NCBI GenBank assembly: GCA_003542955.1
Contig: DPJP01000503.1
Span: 5,109 to 10,892 of the forward strand
Reading direction: 5' to 3'
Length of the DNA stretch: 5,784 nucleotides
From: Armatimonadota bacterium
GTDB taxonomy: Bacteria > Armatimonadota > Zipacnadia > Zipacnadales > UBA11051
Both the position numbers and the translations under genes were made by a program. The notes under the pieces are model-generated. The model was given only the letters and a program-made list of their open reading frames with translations. It had not been told where the DNA came from and did no database searches. Shown here piece by piece: positions 1 through 5,784 of this stretch; position 1 is the first letter of the stretch, and each line of letters starts with the position of its first letter.

Positions 1-12
1 GTGAGTGCCTGA

Positions 13-32
13 CCCCAGCCGTGGCCCTGGGG
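13..32. other. Small perfect inverted repeat upstream of the hydrolase gene
   Basis: CCCCAG at 13-18 is mirrored by CTGGGG at 27-32 around an 8-base loop. The repeat lies just after a TGA at 10-12, so it could be the terminator hairpin of a gene ending left of the window. There is no T-run on either side, and the upstream gene is not visible, so this role is a guess. A chance repeat in GC-rich DNA is equally possible. Confidence 0.2.
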
Positions 33-92
33 GAACAGCACCGAAGGATCAAAGCCCCGACCCCGGCCTTTGCCCGATACATTCGCGAGTAT

Positions 93-98
93 GAGGAG
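93..98 (+). promoter_or_regulatory. Ribosome binding site deciding the start of the GH123-like gene
   Basis: GAGGAG at 93-98 ends 7 bases before the ATG at 106, which is ideal Shine-Dalgarno spacing. Two earlier in-frame starts, TTG at 70 and ATG at 91, lack a comparable site. They would also add up to 12 residues in front of a normal basic signal-peptide N-terminus. This site therefore supports 106 as the true start. Confidence 0.7.
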
Positions 99-105
99 TA
101 CGCAC

Positions 106-3100
106 ATGACCCGCACCGCATTGCGTTGGACGATTCTGCCGGTGTCTATCGCGGCGATGGTGTTCGCTGCCCTCGCCGTCTCGGCCGCCGAGAACCCCGT
201 CGCCTCGATCCAGTTGCCCGGGAAGAACCTCGCCGACAACGGCGGTTTCGAGCGCGGAATCGAGGGCTGGGAGTGGTTCGGCGGCCGAAGACACGGCGAA
301 CTCGTCACCGACACCAGGCACAGCGGGCAGGCATGCCTGAAGGTCAGCGGGGTCAACGAGGATTACCGATACCTCAACCAGACACGCGTCTACCTCACCC
401 CCGGAGAGACGTACACGCTCTCGGCATGGATGAGGTGCGAGGGGTTCACTCGGGCCGGTGAGGGCTCACAGGTGCTCAACCTCACCAACTACGGATGGAC
501 ACAGAGCGCCAACATCGGCCCGCTGAAGCCGGACGAGGACTGGAAACACTACTCGGTCACATTCCAGGCTCCCCCCACCACTGAAGTCGCCGGGCGGCTC
601 TCCTATACGCTGGTGATCTTCTGGCCGATCAAGTCCGAGGGCACAGTCTGGATTGACGACATCCAGATCGAGAAGGGCTCGCAGGCCACGGAGTACACCG
701 ACAGCTACGTCGGGTGGGGCATCCAGGCAACAGAGACGCTGAGCCGCACGTGGGAGCGCGTTGTCGGCATCCAGAAGACCCTTGCCGAGGGCTTCGGCGG
801 CGCGGAAGTGCCCGCGGGGCTGCTCGAGCAGGTTGCCGACCTCGGCCGGAGGCTCACTGACGCTACAGAGAAACTGCGGGGCTTCGCCGCCCTGCCGGTG
901 ACGGAGGCCCGGGAGCTGCCGGGGCAGGCCGAGGCGCTGGACGCCGAATCCGCGCGCCTGAGCAGCATCGCTTTCCTGAGCGATCCGTTCCGCCCCGTGA
1001 GTGAACTCACCCTCCCCGATCGCGAGCCTGAGCAGCACTCAATCGATCTCACCTGCTTCCAGGGCGAGAGACGGGTCCTGGCGCTGACGATCGCCAACCT
1101 GGGTGCGCGATCGAGCGTCGCGCACGTGGCGCCCGGGGAGTTGTACGATGTCGGCCGGCAGGTGCGATGGATCGGTACGCCCTGGCTGACCGCCTACACC
1201 GCCCCGCCCATCCGGGGGCACATCAAGACATGGGAGCAGTTCACGGATCCACTTCCCCTGCTCGGCCCGGACGGTCTGTGGACCATCTCTCCCGGCCTGC
1301 TCAACCAGCTCGTCTGCGTGGTCGACACCTCGAGCCTGTTGCCCGGCGAGTATACGGGGCAGATCGAGATCGCATCCATCACGGAGAAGGCGCTCCCGCG
1401 GACGCTTCAGTTCCACCTGCAGGTTGTCCCCGTGCGACTGGACAGATTGCCCGACATCGAGATCTGCGACATTGGGATGATGGCCGATTACGCGCTCGGC
1501 AGCATCGCCCCGCTCGGGCTCAATACATTCAGCGTACCGGCGCAGTGGACTGTGCCCTCCTACGACGCGGCCACCGGCGAAGCCACAGTCGACTTCACCC
1601 GCATCAGCGTGCTGGTAAGAGAGCGCCTGGCAGCTTGCCCGGATGCGCGCTTCTGGATCGGCTTCGGCGTGGGCGCGGTCATTGCCGGCCATGCGGAGCG
1701 CAACCTGGGCATCTCCGCCACTGACCCGCGCTTTGATGCATACGTGCGGGGCTGGACGCGGGCGGTTATCGAGGGGTTCGGCAAGCTCGGCGTACAGCCC
1801 GTGCGGCTCATCCTCGAGACGGTCGATGAGCCCGGCGCGGGCCAGATGGAGCTTGCGGCGCGGATATCGCGGCTGGTTCATGCCGCGGACCCGCAGGTGC
1901 GCACGCAGACGTACGTCACATCCTTCCACGCCGATGACGAGGCCTGCGCGCGGATGTACGAGGCTCACGACATCATCGGCCTTATCCGCCCCAGCGTCAG
2001 CCAGGAGTCGGTGGCCTTTCTGCGCGAGCGCGGGAAGCAGATCTGGGTCTATGACTGCCAGAACAATGCCGAGAGCTTCGACCCGATCAGCTACTACCGC
2101 CTGCTGCCCTGGTTGGGCTGGCGTCACGGCCTCGAGGGCTGGGGGCACTTCTCCTGGCTGGACTCGATGAGCGGGCGCAACTATGTGCCGTGGGAGGGTG
2201 TCGCCGAGCAATCACTCGTCTACCCGGCGCTCCACGGCGGCCAGGTCATCAGCCGCCGCTGGCTGGCCATCGAGGCGGGCACAACCGACTACCGAGCCCT
2301 GCTGACACTCAAGCGGCTCACCGACGGCGTCCGGACGCGCGCACTGCTGCCGCTGGAGCGGGCCGCCCGCGAACTCGTCGAGGGGACGCCCGATGCCGCA
2401 CTGGCCCTCGCCAGAGACGGCCGGGAGTACTTCACCGGTCTTCAGCCGGATGCCGACCCGGCGGTCCTCTCAACCTTCCGCGATACTGCCGCACGGCGTG
2501 CGGGCGAGCTGTTCGGCACCCTCGGGGGTGCGGAACAGAGACTGACCGCGACGCTGGTGAGCAACGCCGAGCGCGCTCAGGTGCAGATTGTCGCCCCCGG
2601 CAGGGGTCTACTCACCGCACGCTCCCTGTGCGACCATCGACTCCCCTGGCGCACAGAGGTGCAGGCGGTGCAGGCCGGAGCCTCCTCAGTCGCCCTGCCG
2701 TGTCCGGCGGGCGAGCGCGTGAGCCGCTGCGTAGTGGAGTTCGCAGGCGCCGACGGACTCGTTCTCACGGTGACACCGACACCCATTCCAACCATCAGCG
2801 TCGACAGCGAGCTGCCGCCGTACAGCGCGGACAGGCTCAACGACGGCCTGGCGATGCCGGGGATGAAGTTCGAGCCCGAGCACGGGTGGATGTCAGGCGG
2901 CGCGGCGACGGAGCACTGGGCCGCGGCGCAGCTTCCATCCCCGATGCAGCTTCGCGGAGTGCGGGTCTGGTGGATGACCTTCTACGGCCTGCCACGGGAG
3001 ATCAAGGTGCAGGTGGGCGATGGTGATGGATGGAAAGATGCGCCCGGCTTCGAGCAGTGGCGCCCGGCCACCGCCGCCGTCGAGGAACTGACCTTCGCTC

Positions 3101-3207
3101 CCCTGACAACTGACCGCGTCCGCGTGGTCCAGAATGCTGGCGGCGGCAACATCGCATTCCAGAACCTCATGGGCCTGAGCGAGCTGGAAGTAATTCCGGC
3201 GGAGTGA
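106..3207 (+). CDS. Secreted multidomain GH123/DUF4091-like glycoside hydrolase with two carbohydrate-binding-like domains
   Basis: The product is 1033 residues from the ATG at 106. Residues 1-28 form a signal peptide: basic start (R3, R7), hydrophobic core, and a VSA-A cleavage region near 27-28. Residues about 38-200 resemble a CBM4/9-type jelly roll, with NGGFE..GW at 45-55, TPGETYTLSAW at 98-108, and VWIDD then TEY at 181-196. Residues 206-300 are mostly helical. Residues 306-442 form a beta domain with LPGEYTG at 412-418, as in GH123 N-terminal domains. A barrel-like catalytic region (about 450-725) carries D574-E575 in VDEPG, matching the Asp-Glu pair GH123 beta-N-acetylgalactosaminidases use in substrate-assisted catalysis. 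The DUF4091 signature follows: WVYDC at 647-651, GWGHFSW at 678-684, and VYP..ISRRW..EAGTTDYR to 730. A helical segment, a beta segment, a short TP-rich linker (888-897) and a discoidin/CBM32-like domain (898-1033) finish the chain. Release of beta-GalNAc is inferred; many DUF4091 proteins have unknown substrates. Confidence 0.85.
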   Translation: MTRTALRWTILPVSIAAMVFAALAVSAAENPVASIQLPGKNLADNGGFERGIEGWEWFGGRRHGELVTDTRHSGQACLKVSGVNEDYRYLNQTRVYLTPGETYTLSAWMRCEGFTRAGEGSQVLNLTNYGWTQSANIGPLKPDEDWKHYSVTFQAPPTTEVAGRLSYTLVIFWPIKSEGTVWIDDIQIEKGSQATEYTDSYVGWGIQATETLSRTWERVVGIQKTLAEGFGGAEVPAGLLEQVADLGRRLTDATEKLRGFAALPVTEARELPGQAEALDAESARLSSIAFLSDPFRPVSELTLPDREPEQHSIDLTCFQGERRVLALTIANLGARSSVAHVAPGELYDVGRQVRWIGTPWLTAYTAPPIRGHIKTWEQFTDPLPLLGPDGLWTISPGLLNQLVCVVDTSSLLPGEYTGQIEIASITEKALPRTLQFHLQVVPVRLDRLPDIEICDIGMMADYALGSIAPLGLNTFSVPAQWTVPSYDAATGEATVDFTRISVLVRERLAACPDARFWIGFGVGAVIAGHAERNLGISATDPRFDAYVRGWTRAVIEGFGKLGVQPVRLILETVDEPGAGQMELAARISRLVHAADPQVRTQTYVTSFHADDEACARMYEAHDIIGLIRPSVSQESVAFLRERGKQIWVYDCQNNAESFDPISYYRLLPWLGWRHGLEGWGHFSWLDSMSGRNYVPWEGVAEQSLVYPALHGGQVISRRWLAIEAGTTDYRALLTLKRLTDGVRTRALLPLERAARELVEGTPDAALALARDGREYFTGLQPDADPAVLSTFRDTAARRAGELFGTLGGAEQRLTATLVSNAERAQVQIVAPGRGLLTARSLCDHRLPWRTEVQAVQAGASSVALPCPAGERVSRCVVEFAGADGLVLTVTPTPIPTISVDSELPPYSADRLNDGLAMPGMKFEPEHGWMSGGAATEHWAAAQLPSPMQLRGVRVWWMTFYGLPREIKVQVGDGDGWKDAPGFEQWRPATAAVEELTFAPLTTDRVRVVQNAGGGNIAFQNLMGLSELEVIPAE

Positions 3208-3249
3208 GAGCCGTCCATACACAATAGCGCAGATCTCGCGGAGAACATT

Positions 3250-3256
3250 GGAGGGG
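3250..3256 (+). promoter_or_regulatory. Ribosome binding site of the sialidase-like gene
   Basis: GGAGGGG at 3250-3256 lies 8 bases before the ATG at 3265. No other ATG, GTG or TTG occurs in frame between the preceding TGA (3205-3207) and 3265. The start is therefore secure, and no signal peptide can be gained by extending upstream. Confidence 0.65.
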
Positions 3257-3264
3257 CCAGTATC

Positions 3265-4284
3265 ATGCCAAACAGCACCGACCCGGCAATCCCACCATCC
3301 CGAGCCCTCATCGACGCCGAGCGCGTAGTCGCCGCACGGGGGCAAGGCTACTTCCCGGTGATGATCAGACTGGCTGATGGAGCCCTCGGCGCGGTCATCC
3401 GCGGCGGCGCGCCACATGTCGGCCGCGGCGGTCGTCTGGACTTCATCCGCTCCGAGGACGGCGGCCGCACGTGGTCATCACCAGTCACCGCAGTCGACAG
3501 CGAATGGGATGACCGCAACCCGGCTCTCGGGCAGATGCCCGACGGCACGCTGGTGCTGGCCTACGGCGAGGCCCGCAGCTACCGCCCCGATGGCACCTTC
3601 GACCTCAACGCGGGCCCCTATCTGCCCCGCCTGGTGACCTCCCCCGACGGCGGCAGGAGCTGGTCGGGGAGCCGCGAGTTCTGGGCGCCGTTCAGCAGTC
3701 CCTCACCATACGGGAAGATCATCGTCTGCGCGGATGGTACGGCCATGATGGTGGTCTACCAGATGCCGAGCAACGCCGCCGGCATCCTCCGCTCGACCGA
3801 CAACGGGCAGACATGGGGCGACTACAGCCCGCTGCCGGGCCATGATGAGACGCAGGTGCTCGGGCTCCCCGACGGCCGGCTGCTGGCCTTCACCAGGGCG
3901 GAGGGTCAGACGGTGCACGGCCTGATGCTCAGCGAATCGACCGACATGGGCAGGACGTGGGGCAAAACGCGGGAGCTGCTCAAGGCGCAGCAGTGGCCCT
4001 TCGATGCCACACTGCTGCAGAGCGGTAACCTGCTGCTGAGCTACGGCTCGCGCCGCGACTACTTCGGCGCCGCGGTGATGCTCAGCCGCGACGGCGGGGA
4101 GACGTGGGACGGAGAACACGCGACCTTCATCGGGTGGGATTCGCTCAGCACCGATACCGGCTACCCCAGCACGGTGCAACTTGACGACGGCACCATCGTG
4201 ACGATGTACTATGCCGTCGGCACCGCCGAATCACCCGACGAGCAGGCAATCGTGGTCCGCTACCGCGAGGAGCAGGTGGGGTAG
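3265..4284 (+). CDS. Sialidase-superfamily (BNR/Asp-box) beta-propeller protein, probable glycosidase
   Basis: The product has 339 residues and no signal peptide or membrane segment, so it is predicted to be cytoplasmic. Five Asp boxes (S-x-D-x-G-x-T/S-W) start at residues 63, 126, 177, 225 and 274, which identifies a six-bladed sialidase-type propeller (BNR_2/exo-alpha-sialidase-like). Compared from memory with GH33 sialidases, the Tyr/Glu pair is present: E195 in HDETQV and Y300 in TGYPSTV. Arg2 appears as R211, exactly 16 residues after E195 as in NedA, and R264 fits Arg3. The FRIP-type Arg1 site instead reads GYFP (Y29 where Arg is expected), and the acid/base Asp region reads PHV (H51). 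A true sialidase is therefore uncertain; another glycosidase or a related propeller enzyme is possible. The gene lies 57 bases after the GH123-like gene on the same strand, probably in one operon. Membership of the fold is near certain; substrate is not. Confidence 0.85.
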   Translation: MPNSTDPAIPPSRALIDAERVVAARGQGYFPVMIRLADGALGAVIRGGAPHVGRGGRLDFIRSEDGGRTWSSPVTAVDSEWDDRNPALGQMPDGTLVLAYGEARSYRPDGTFDLNAGPYLPRLVTSPDGGRSWSGSREFWAPFSSPSPYGKIIVCADGTAMMVVYQMPSNAAGILRSTDNGQTWGDYSPLPGHDETQVLGLPDGRLLAFTRAEGQTVHGLMLSESTDMGRTWGKTRELLKAQQWPFDATLLQSGNLLLSYGSRRDYFGAAVMLSRDGGETWDGEHATFIGWDSLSTDTGYPSTVQLDDGTIVTMYYAVGTAESPDEQAIVVRYREEQVG

Positions 4285-4293
4285 TCTCACCCC
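4278..4293. terminator. Possible short hairpin between the convergent stops
   Basis: GGGGT at 4278-4282 pairs with ACCCC at 4289-4293 across a 6-base loop. An alternative pairing is GTAG at 4281-4284 with CTAC at 4293-4296. The stem touches the stop codons of both converging genes, so it could serve both strands. There is no T-run and the stem is only 5 bp, so termination is a weak inference. Confidence 0.2.
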
Positions 4294-5645
4294 TACTCAT
4301 ACTCCCACTTGTGGATCCAGGGGTCGCTCGTGCGCTCCTGGAAGGCCCGGAGCTTGTCGCACATCTGCTCCACCGTGTCGGCGTACTCCGGCTTGTCCGC
4401 GAGGTTGACCGTCTCGTGCGGATCGGTCTGCAGGTCATACAGCTCGAACCGGGGCCGGTGCAGGTACGCGTCTACCGTGCGCTGACCGTAGGCAGAGACA
4501 TCGCGCCGCAGCGCGCCCTGCCAGGTCGCGGCGGCCCAGAGGTCCGAGGCCGAGGAGTAGGTCAGCGGGTGGGCGATATTCCAGATGAACTTGAGCCGCT
4601 TCTGGCGCACGACGCGCATCGGGTAGTAGTTGGTGATCTCATGGAATGTGTGCGCGGCGTAGATATCCTCGCGCCAGTCGGCCGGGCTCTGCTGGTCGAT
4701 GATGCCCCTGAATGACGCCCCGTGGAAAGCTCCCGGATTGTCGTAGGCGCCGGCGAAGTCGAGGATCGTGGGGGTCAGGTCGGCCCATGTCGCCAGGCCG
4801 TCACAGGTGGTTCCGCGCGCTTGATGCAGCGGGCTGCGGACTATCAGCGGCAGGTTCATCCCCGGCTCGTAGAGCGTTGTCTTGGCGCCGGGGAAGGCCG
4901 CTCCGTTGTCTGAAATGTAGATGATCACCGTGCTATCCCACTTGCCCTCCTGCTTGACGACCTCCAGCAGTCTCCCGATGCCGCGATCCAGCCGCGCGAC
5001 CGACTGGTGGTACTGGGCGAGTTCCGCGCGCGCATCGGGGATGTCGGGCAGGTAGTCGGGCACGGTAACCTCATCATCCGCGAACAGCCGCTCCTCGTCG
5101 CCGGGGTACGCCTGCTCGGGATTGCCGAAGCGATCGGGCCTGCAGGGGTGCGTCTCCAGCTTTCCACCGCCGCGATGGGGGTTCATCGAGCACCAGTAGA
5201 GGAAGAACGGCTCCTCGCCGGAGATGTACTCCCTGCATGCCTCCGACATCGCCACATCATCGCGCGCGAACTGCATCTGCGGGTAGCCCGCCTGGAACGG
5301 GAAGATGCTCTCCGGGGCGTAGTGCATCTTGCCGACGCGCGCGGTGCGATACCCGGCCTCATTGAGCAGCTTCGGCAGCGTGAGGGTGTCATCGAAGCAT
5401 GAGAAATGGTGTATCGAATGCGTGTGGCCGTAGGCGCCGTTAGCGTGGTTGTAGAGCCCGGTGAGGATGACCGATCTGCTGGCAGCGCAGGAGGCCGTTG
5501 TGCAGCAGCCGTTGATGAAGACAACGCCCTCGGAGGCAAGCTGCTCGAGGTTGGGCGTATGGATGCTCGGGTTGCCGTATGCGCGGGTGTCACGCCCGTG
5601 ATCATCGGCAACCATGAGGATGATGTTGGGGCGGTCTGTGGGCAT
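4293..5645 (-). CDS. Family S1 sulfatase, sulfamidase (SGSH, heparan N-sulfatase)-like
   Basis: The product has 450 residues. S1 sulfatases hydrolyse sulfate groups using a formylglycine made from Cys. The nucleophile motif is CAASR at 53-57 (C-x-A-S-R type), followed by LTGLYNHANGAYGH. Other catalytic residues visible are D14-D15 and D246-N247 (Ca2+ ligands), R57, K106 and H108 in GKMH, H157 in NPHRGG, and K255 in the FPGAKTTLY stretch. Several segments match human SGSH as I recall it: HEITNYYPMR at 335-344, FELYDLQTDPHETVNLA at 400-416, DPWIHK near the C-terminus, and HHF near 79-81. This points to the S1_8 subfamily and N-sulfoglucosamine of heparan-type chains. Human SGSH is about 500 residues and lysosomal. 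Here there is no signal peptide, and an in-frame TGA (plus-strand 5652-5654) lies two codons before the start, so the enzyme is predicted to be cytoplasmic. A GGAG site at 5656-5659 precedes the ATG. Sulfatase identity is certain; N-sulfatase specificity is inferred. Confidence 0.93.
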   Translation of the reverse strand: MPTDRPNIILMVADDHGRDTRAYGNPSIHTPNLEQLASEGVVFINGCCTTASCAASRSVILTGLYNHANGAYGHTHSIHHFSCFDDTLTLPKLLNEAGYRTARVGKMHYAPESIFPFQAGYPQMQFARDDVAMSEACREYISGEEPFFLYWCSMNPHRGGGKLETHPCRPDRFGNPEQAYPGDEERLFADDEVTVPDYLPDIPDARAELAQYHQSVARLDRGIGRLLEVVKQEGKWDSTVIIYISDNGAAFPGAKTTLYEPGMNLPLIVRSPLHQARGTTCDGLATWADLTPTILDFAGAYDNPGAFHGASFRGIIDQQSPADWREDIYAAHTFHEITNYYPMRVVRQKRLKFIWNIAHPLTYSSASDLWAAATWQGALRRDVSAYGQRTVDAYLHRPRFELYDLQTDPHETVNLADKPEYADTVEQMCDKLRAFQERTSDPWIHKWEYE

Positions 5646-5655
5646 CTTCAGTCAG

Positions 5656-5659
5656 CTCC
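5656..5659 (-). promoter_or_regulatory. Ribosome binding site of the sulfatase gene
   Basis: GGAG on the minus strand lies 10 bases before the ATG at 5645. The spacing is slightly long but acceptable. The nearby in-frame TGA leaves no room for an earlier start. Confidence 0.45.
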
Positions 5660-5767
5660 GTGGGCGCGTGTGGTTGTGCACGGGAGCTTTTCGGCGGGGG
5701 GAGGGAAGGCACCTGCAGGCGGCCGGCGGGGGGCGGACAGGAGAAGCATCACCGGTCGCCGCGCGGG

Positions 5768-5784
5768 CCTCACCCCCGGCCCCT
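5768..5784. repeat. Possible edge of a GC-rich intergenic repeat
   Basis: The last 17 bases, CCTCACCCCCGGCCCCT, match from memory the opening of a GC-rich palindromic repeat seen between genes in many high-GC bacterial genomes, usually continuing CTCCC and then an inverted copy. Only one end is inside the window, so neither the repeat nor its inverted arm can be confirmed here. A local GGGCC (5765-5769) and GGCCC (5778-5782) pair could form a 5-bp stem. Confidence 0.25.

Noticed and set aside
70..90. A possible -10-like GATACAT near 76-82
   Set aside because: No matching -35 element at a sensible distance, and the promoter consensus of this organism is unknown.
70..105. Earlier starts (TTG at 70, ATG at 91) for the GH123-like gene
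   Set aside because: The Shine-Dalgarno at 93-98 fits the ATG at 106, and the protein from 106 begins with a normal signal peptide.
21..461. 146-residue plus-strand open frame at the left edge
   Set aside because: It is highly Arg-rich and overlaps the signal peptide and binding-domain coding region. No family resemblance or good ribosome binding site was seen.
1039..2211. 390-residue minus-strand open frame opposite the GH123-like gene
   Set aside because: It has no recognisable domain and is Arg/Pro/Gly-rich. It lies opposite a gene whose protein has clear motifs throughout. Long antisense frames are expected in GC-rich coding DNA.
2190..3026. 278-residue plus-strand open frame inside the GH123-like gene
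   Set aside because: Its translation is dominated by Arg, Ala and Gly with no fold-like pattern. The overlapping frame encodes the DUF4091 signature, linker and discoidin-like domain.
3208..3264. Terminator or promoter between the two plus-strand genes
   Set aside because: Only a short AGATCT palindrome is present, with no extended stem, T-run or promoter-like pair. The gap contains only the ribosome binding site.
2893..3417. 174-residue minus-strand open frame spanning the gap between the two plus-strand genes
   Set aside because: It overlaps the ends of two well-supported genes and shows no recognisable domain, so it is best explained as a shadow.

Overview
The window is a GC-rich stretch of bacterial chromosome, tightly packed with three complete genes for breaking down glycans. 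Two lie on the plus strand: a large secreted multidomain glycoside hydrolase of the GH123/DUF4091 type (106-3207), then a five-Asp-box sialidase-superfamily propeller (3265-4284). The third, a family S1 sulfatase (4293-5645), is on the minus strand and converges on them. Strong G/C bias, long spurious ORFs in every frame, and the mix of DUF4091 hydrolase, BNR/Asp-box protein and S1 sulfatase suggest a glycan-degrading bacterium of the Planctomycetota, Lentisphaerota, Armatimonadota or Hydrogenedentota kind. No sequence here settles the phylum, and that assignment is inference.

Layout: 1-105 is upstream DNA holding a small perfect inverted repeat and a strong Shine-Dalgarno that fixes the first start at 106. 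The two plus-strand genes are separated by 57 bases with no convincing terminator and are probably co-transcribed. They are in the same reading frame, with only the TGA of the first gene between them. The sulfatase stop lies 8 bases from the second gene's stop, and a short hairpin could form across both. 5646-5784 is the GC-rich leader of the sulfatase. No gene is visible in it, and its outermost bases look like the start of a GC-rich intergenic repeat cut by the window edge.

Possible joint role: the hydrolase would bind glycan through its two terminal carbohydrate-binding-like domains and remove beta-GalNAc-type residues outside the cytoplasm. The sulfatase closely resembles animal sulfamidase (SGSH, heparan N-sulfatase) along its length and would remove sulfate. 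The propeller may be a glycosidase acting on an acidic sugar, but its sialidase active site is only partly conserved: the Tyr/Glu pair and two arginines are kept, while the first arginine and the acid/base Asp appear replaced. Only the large hydrolase has a signal peptide, so the other two are predicted to be intracellular and may act on imported oligosaccharides. I see no transporter, regulator, RNA gene, mobile element or CRISPR array. I would not claim a wholly new system; the altered propeller active site is the most unusual feature.
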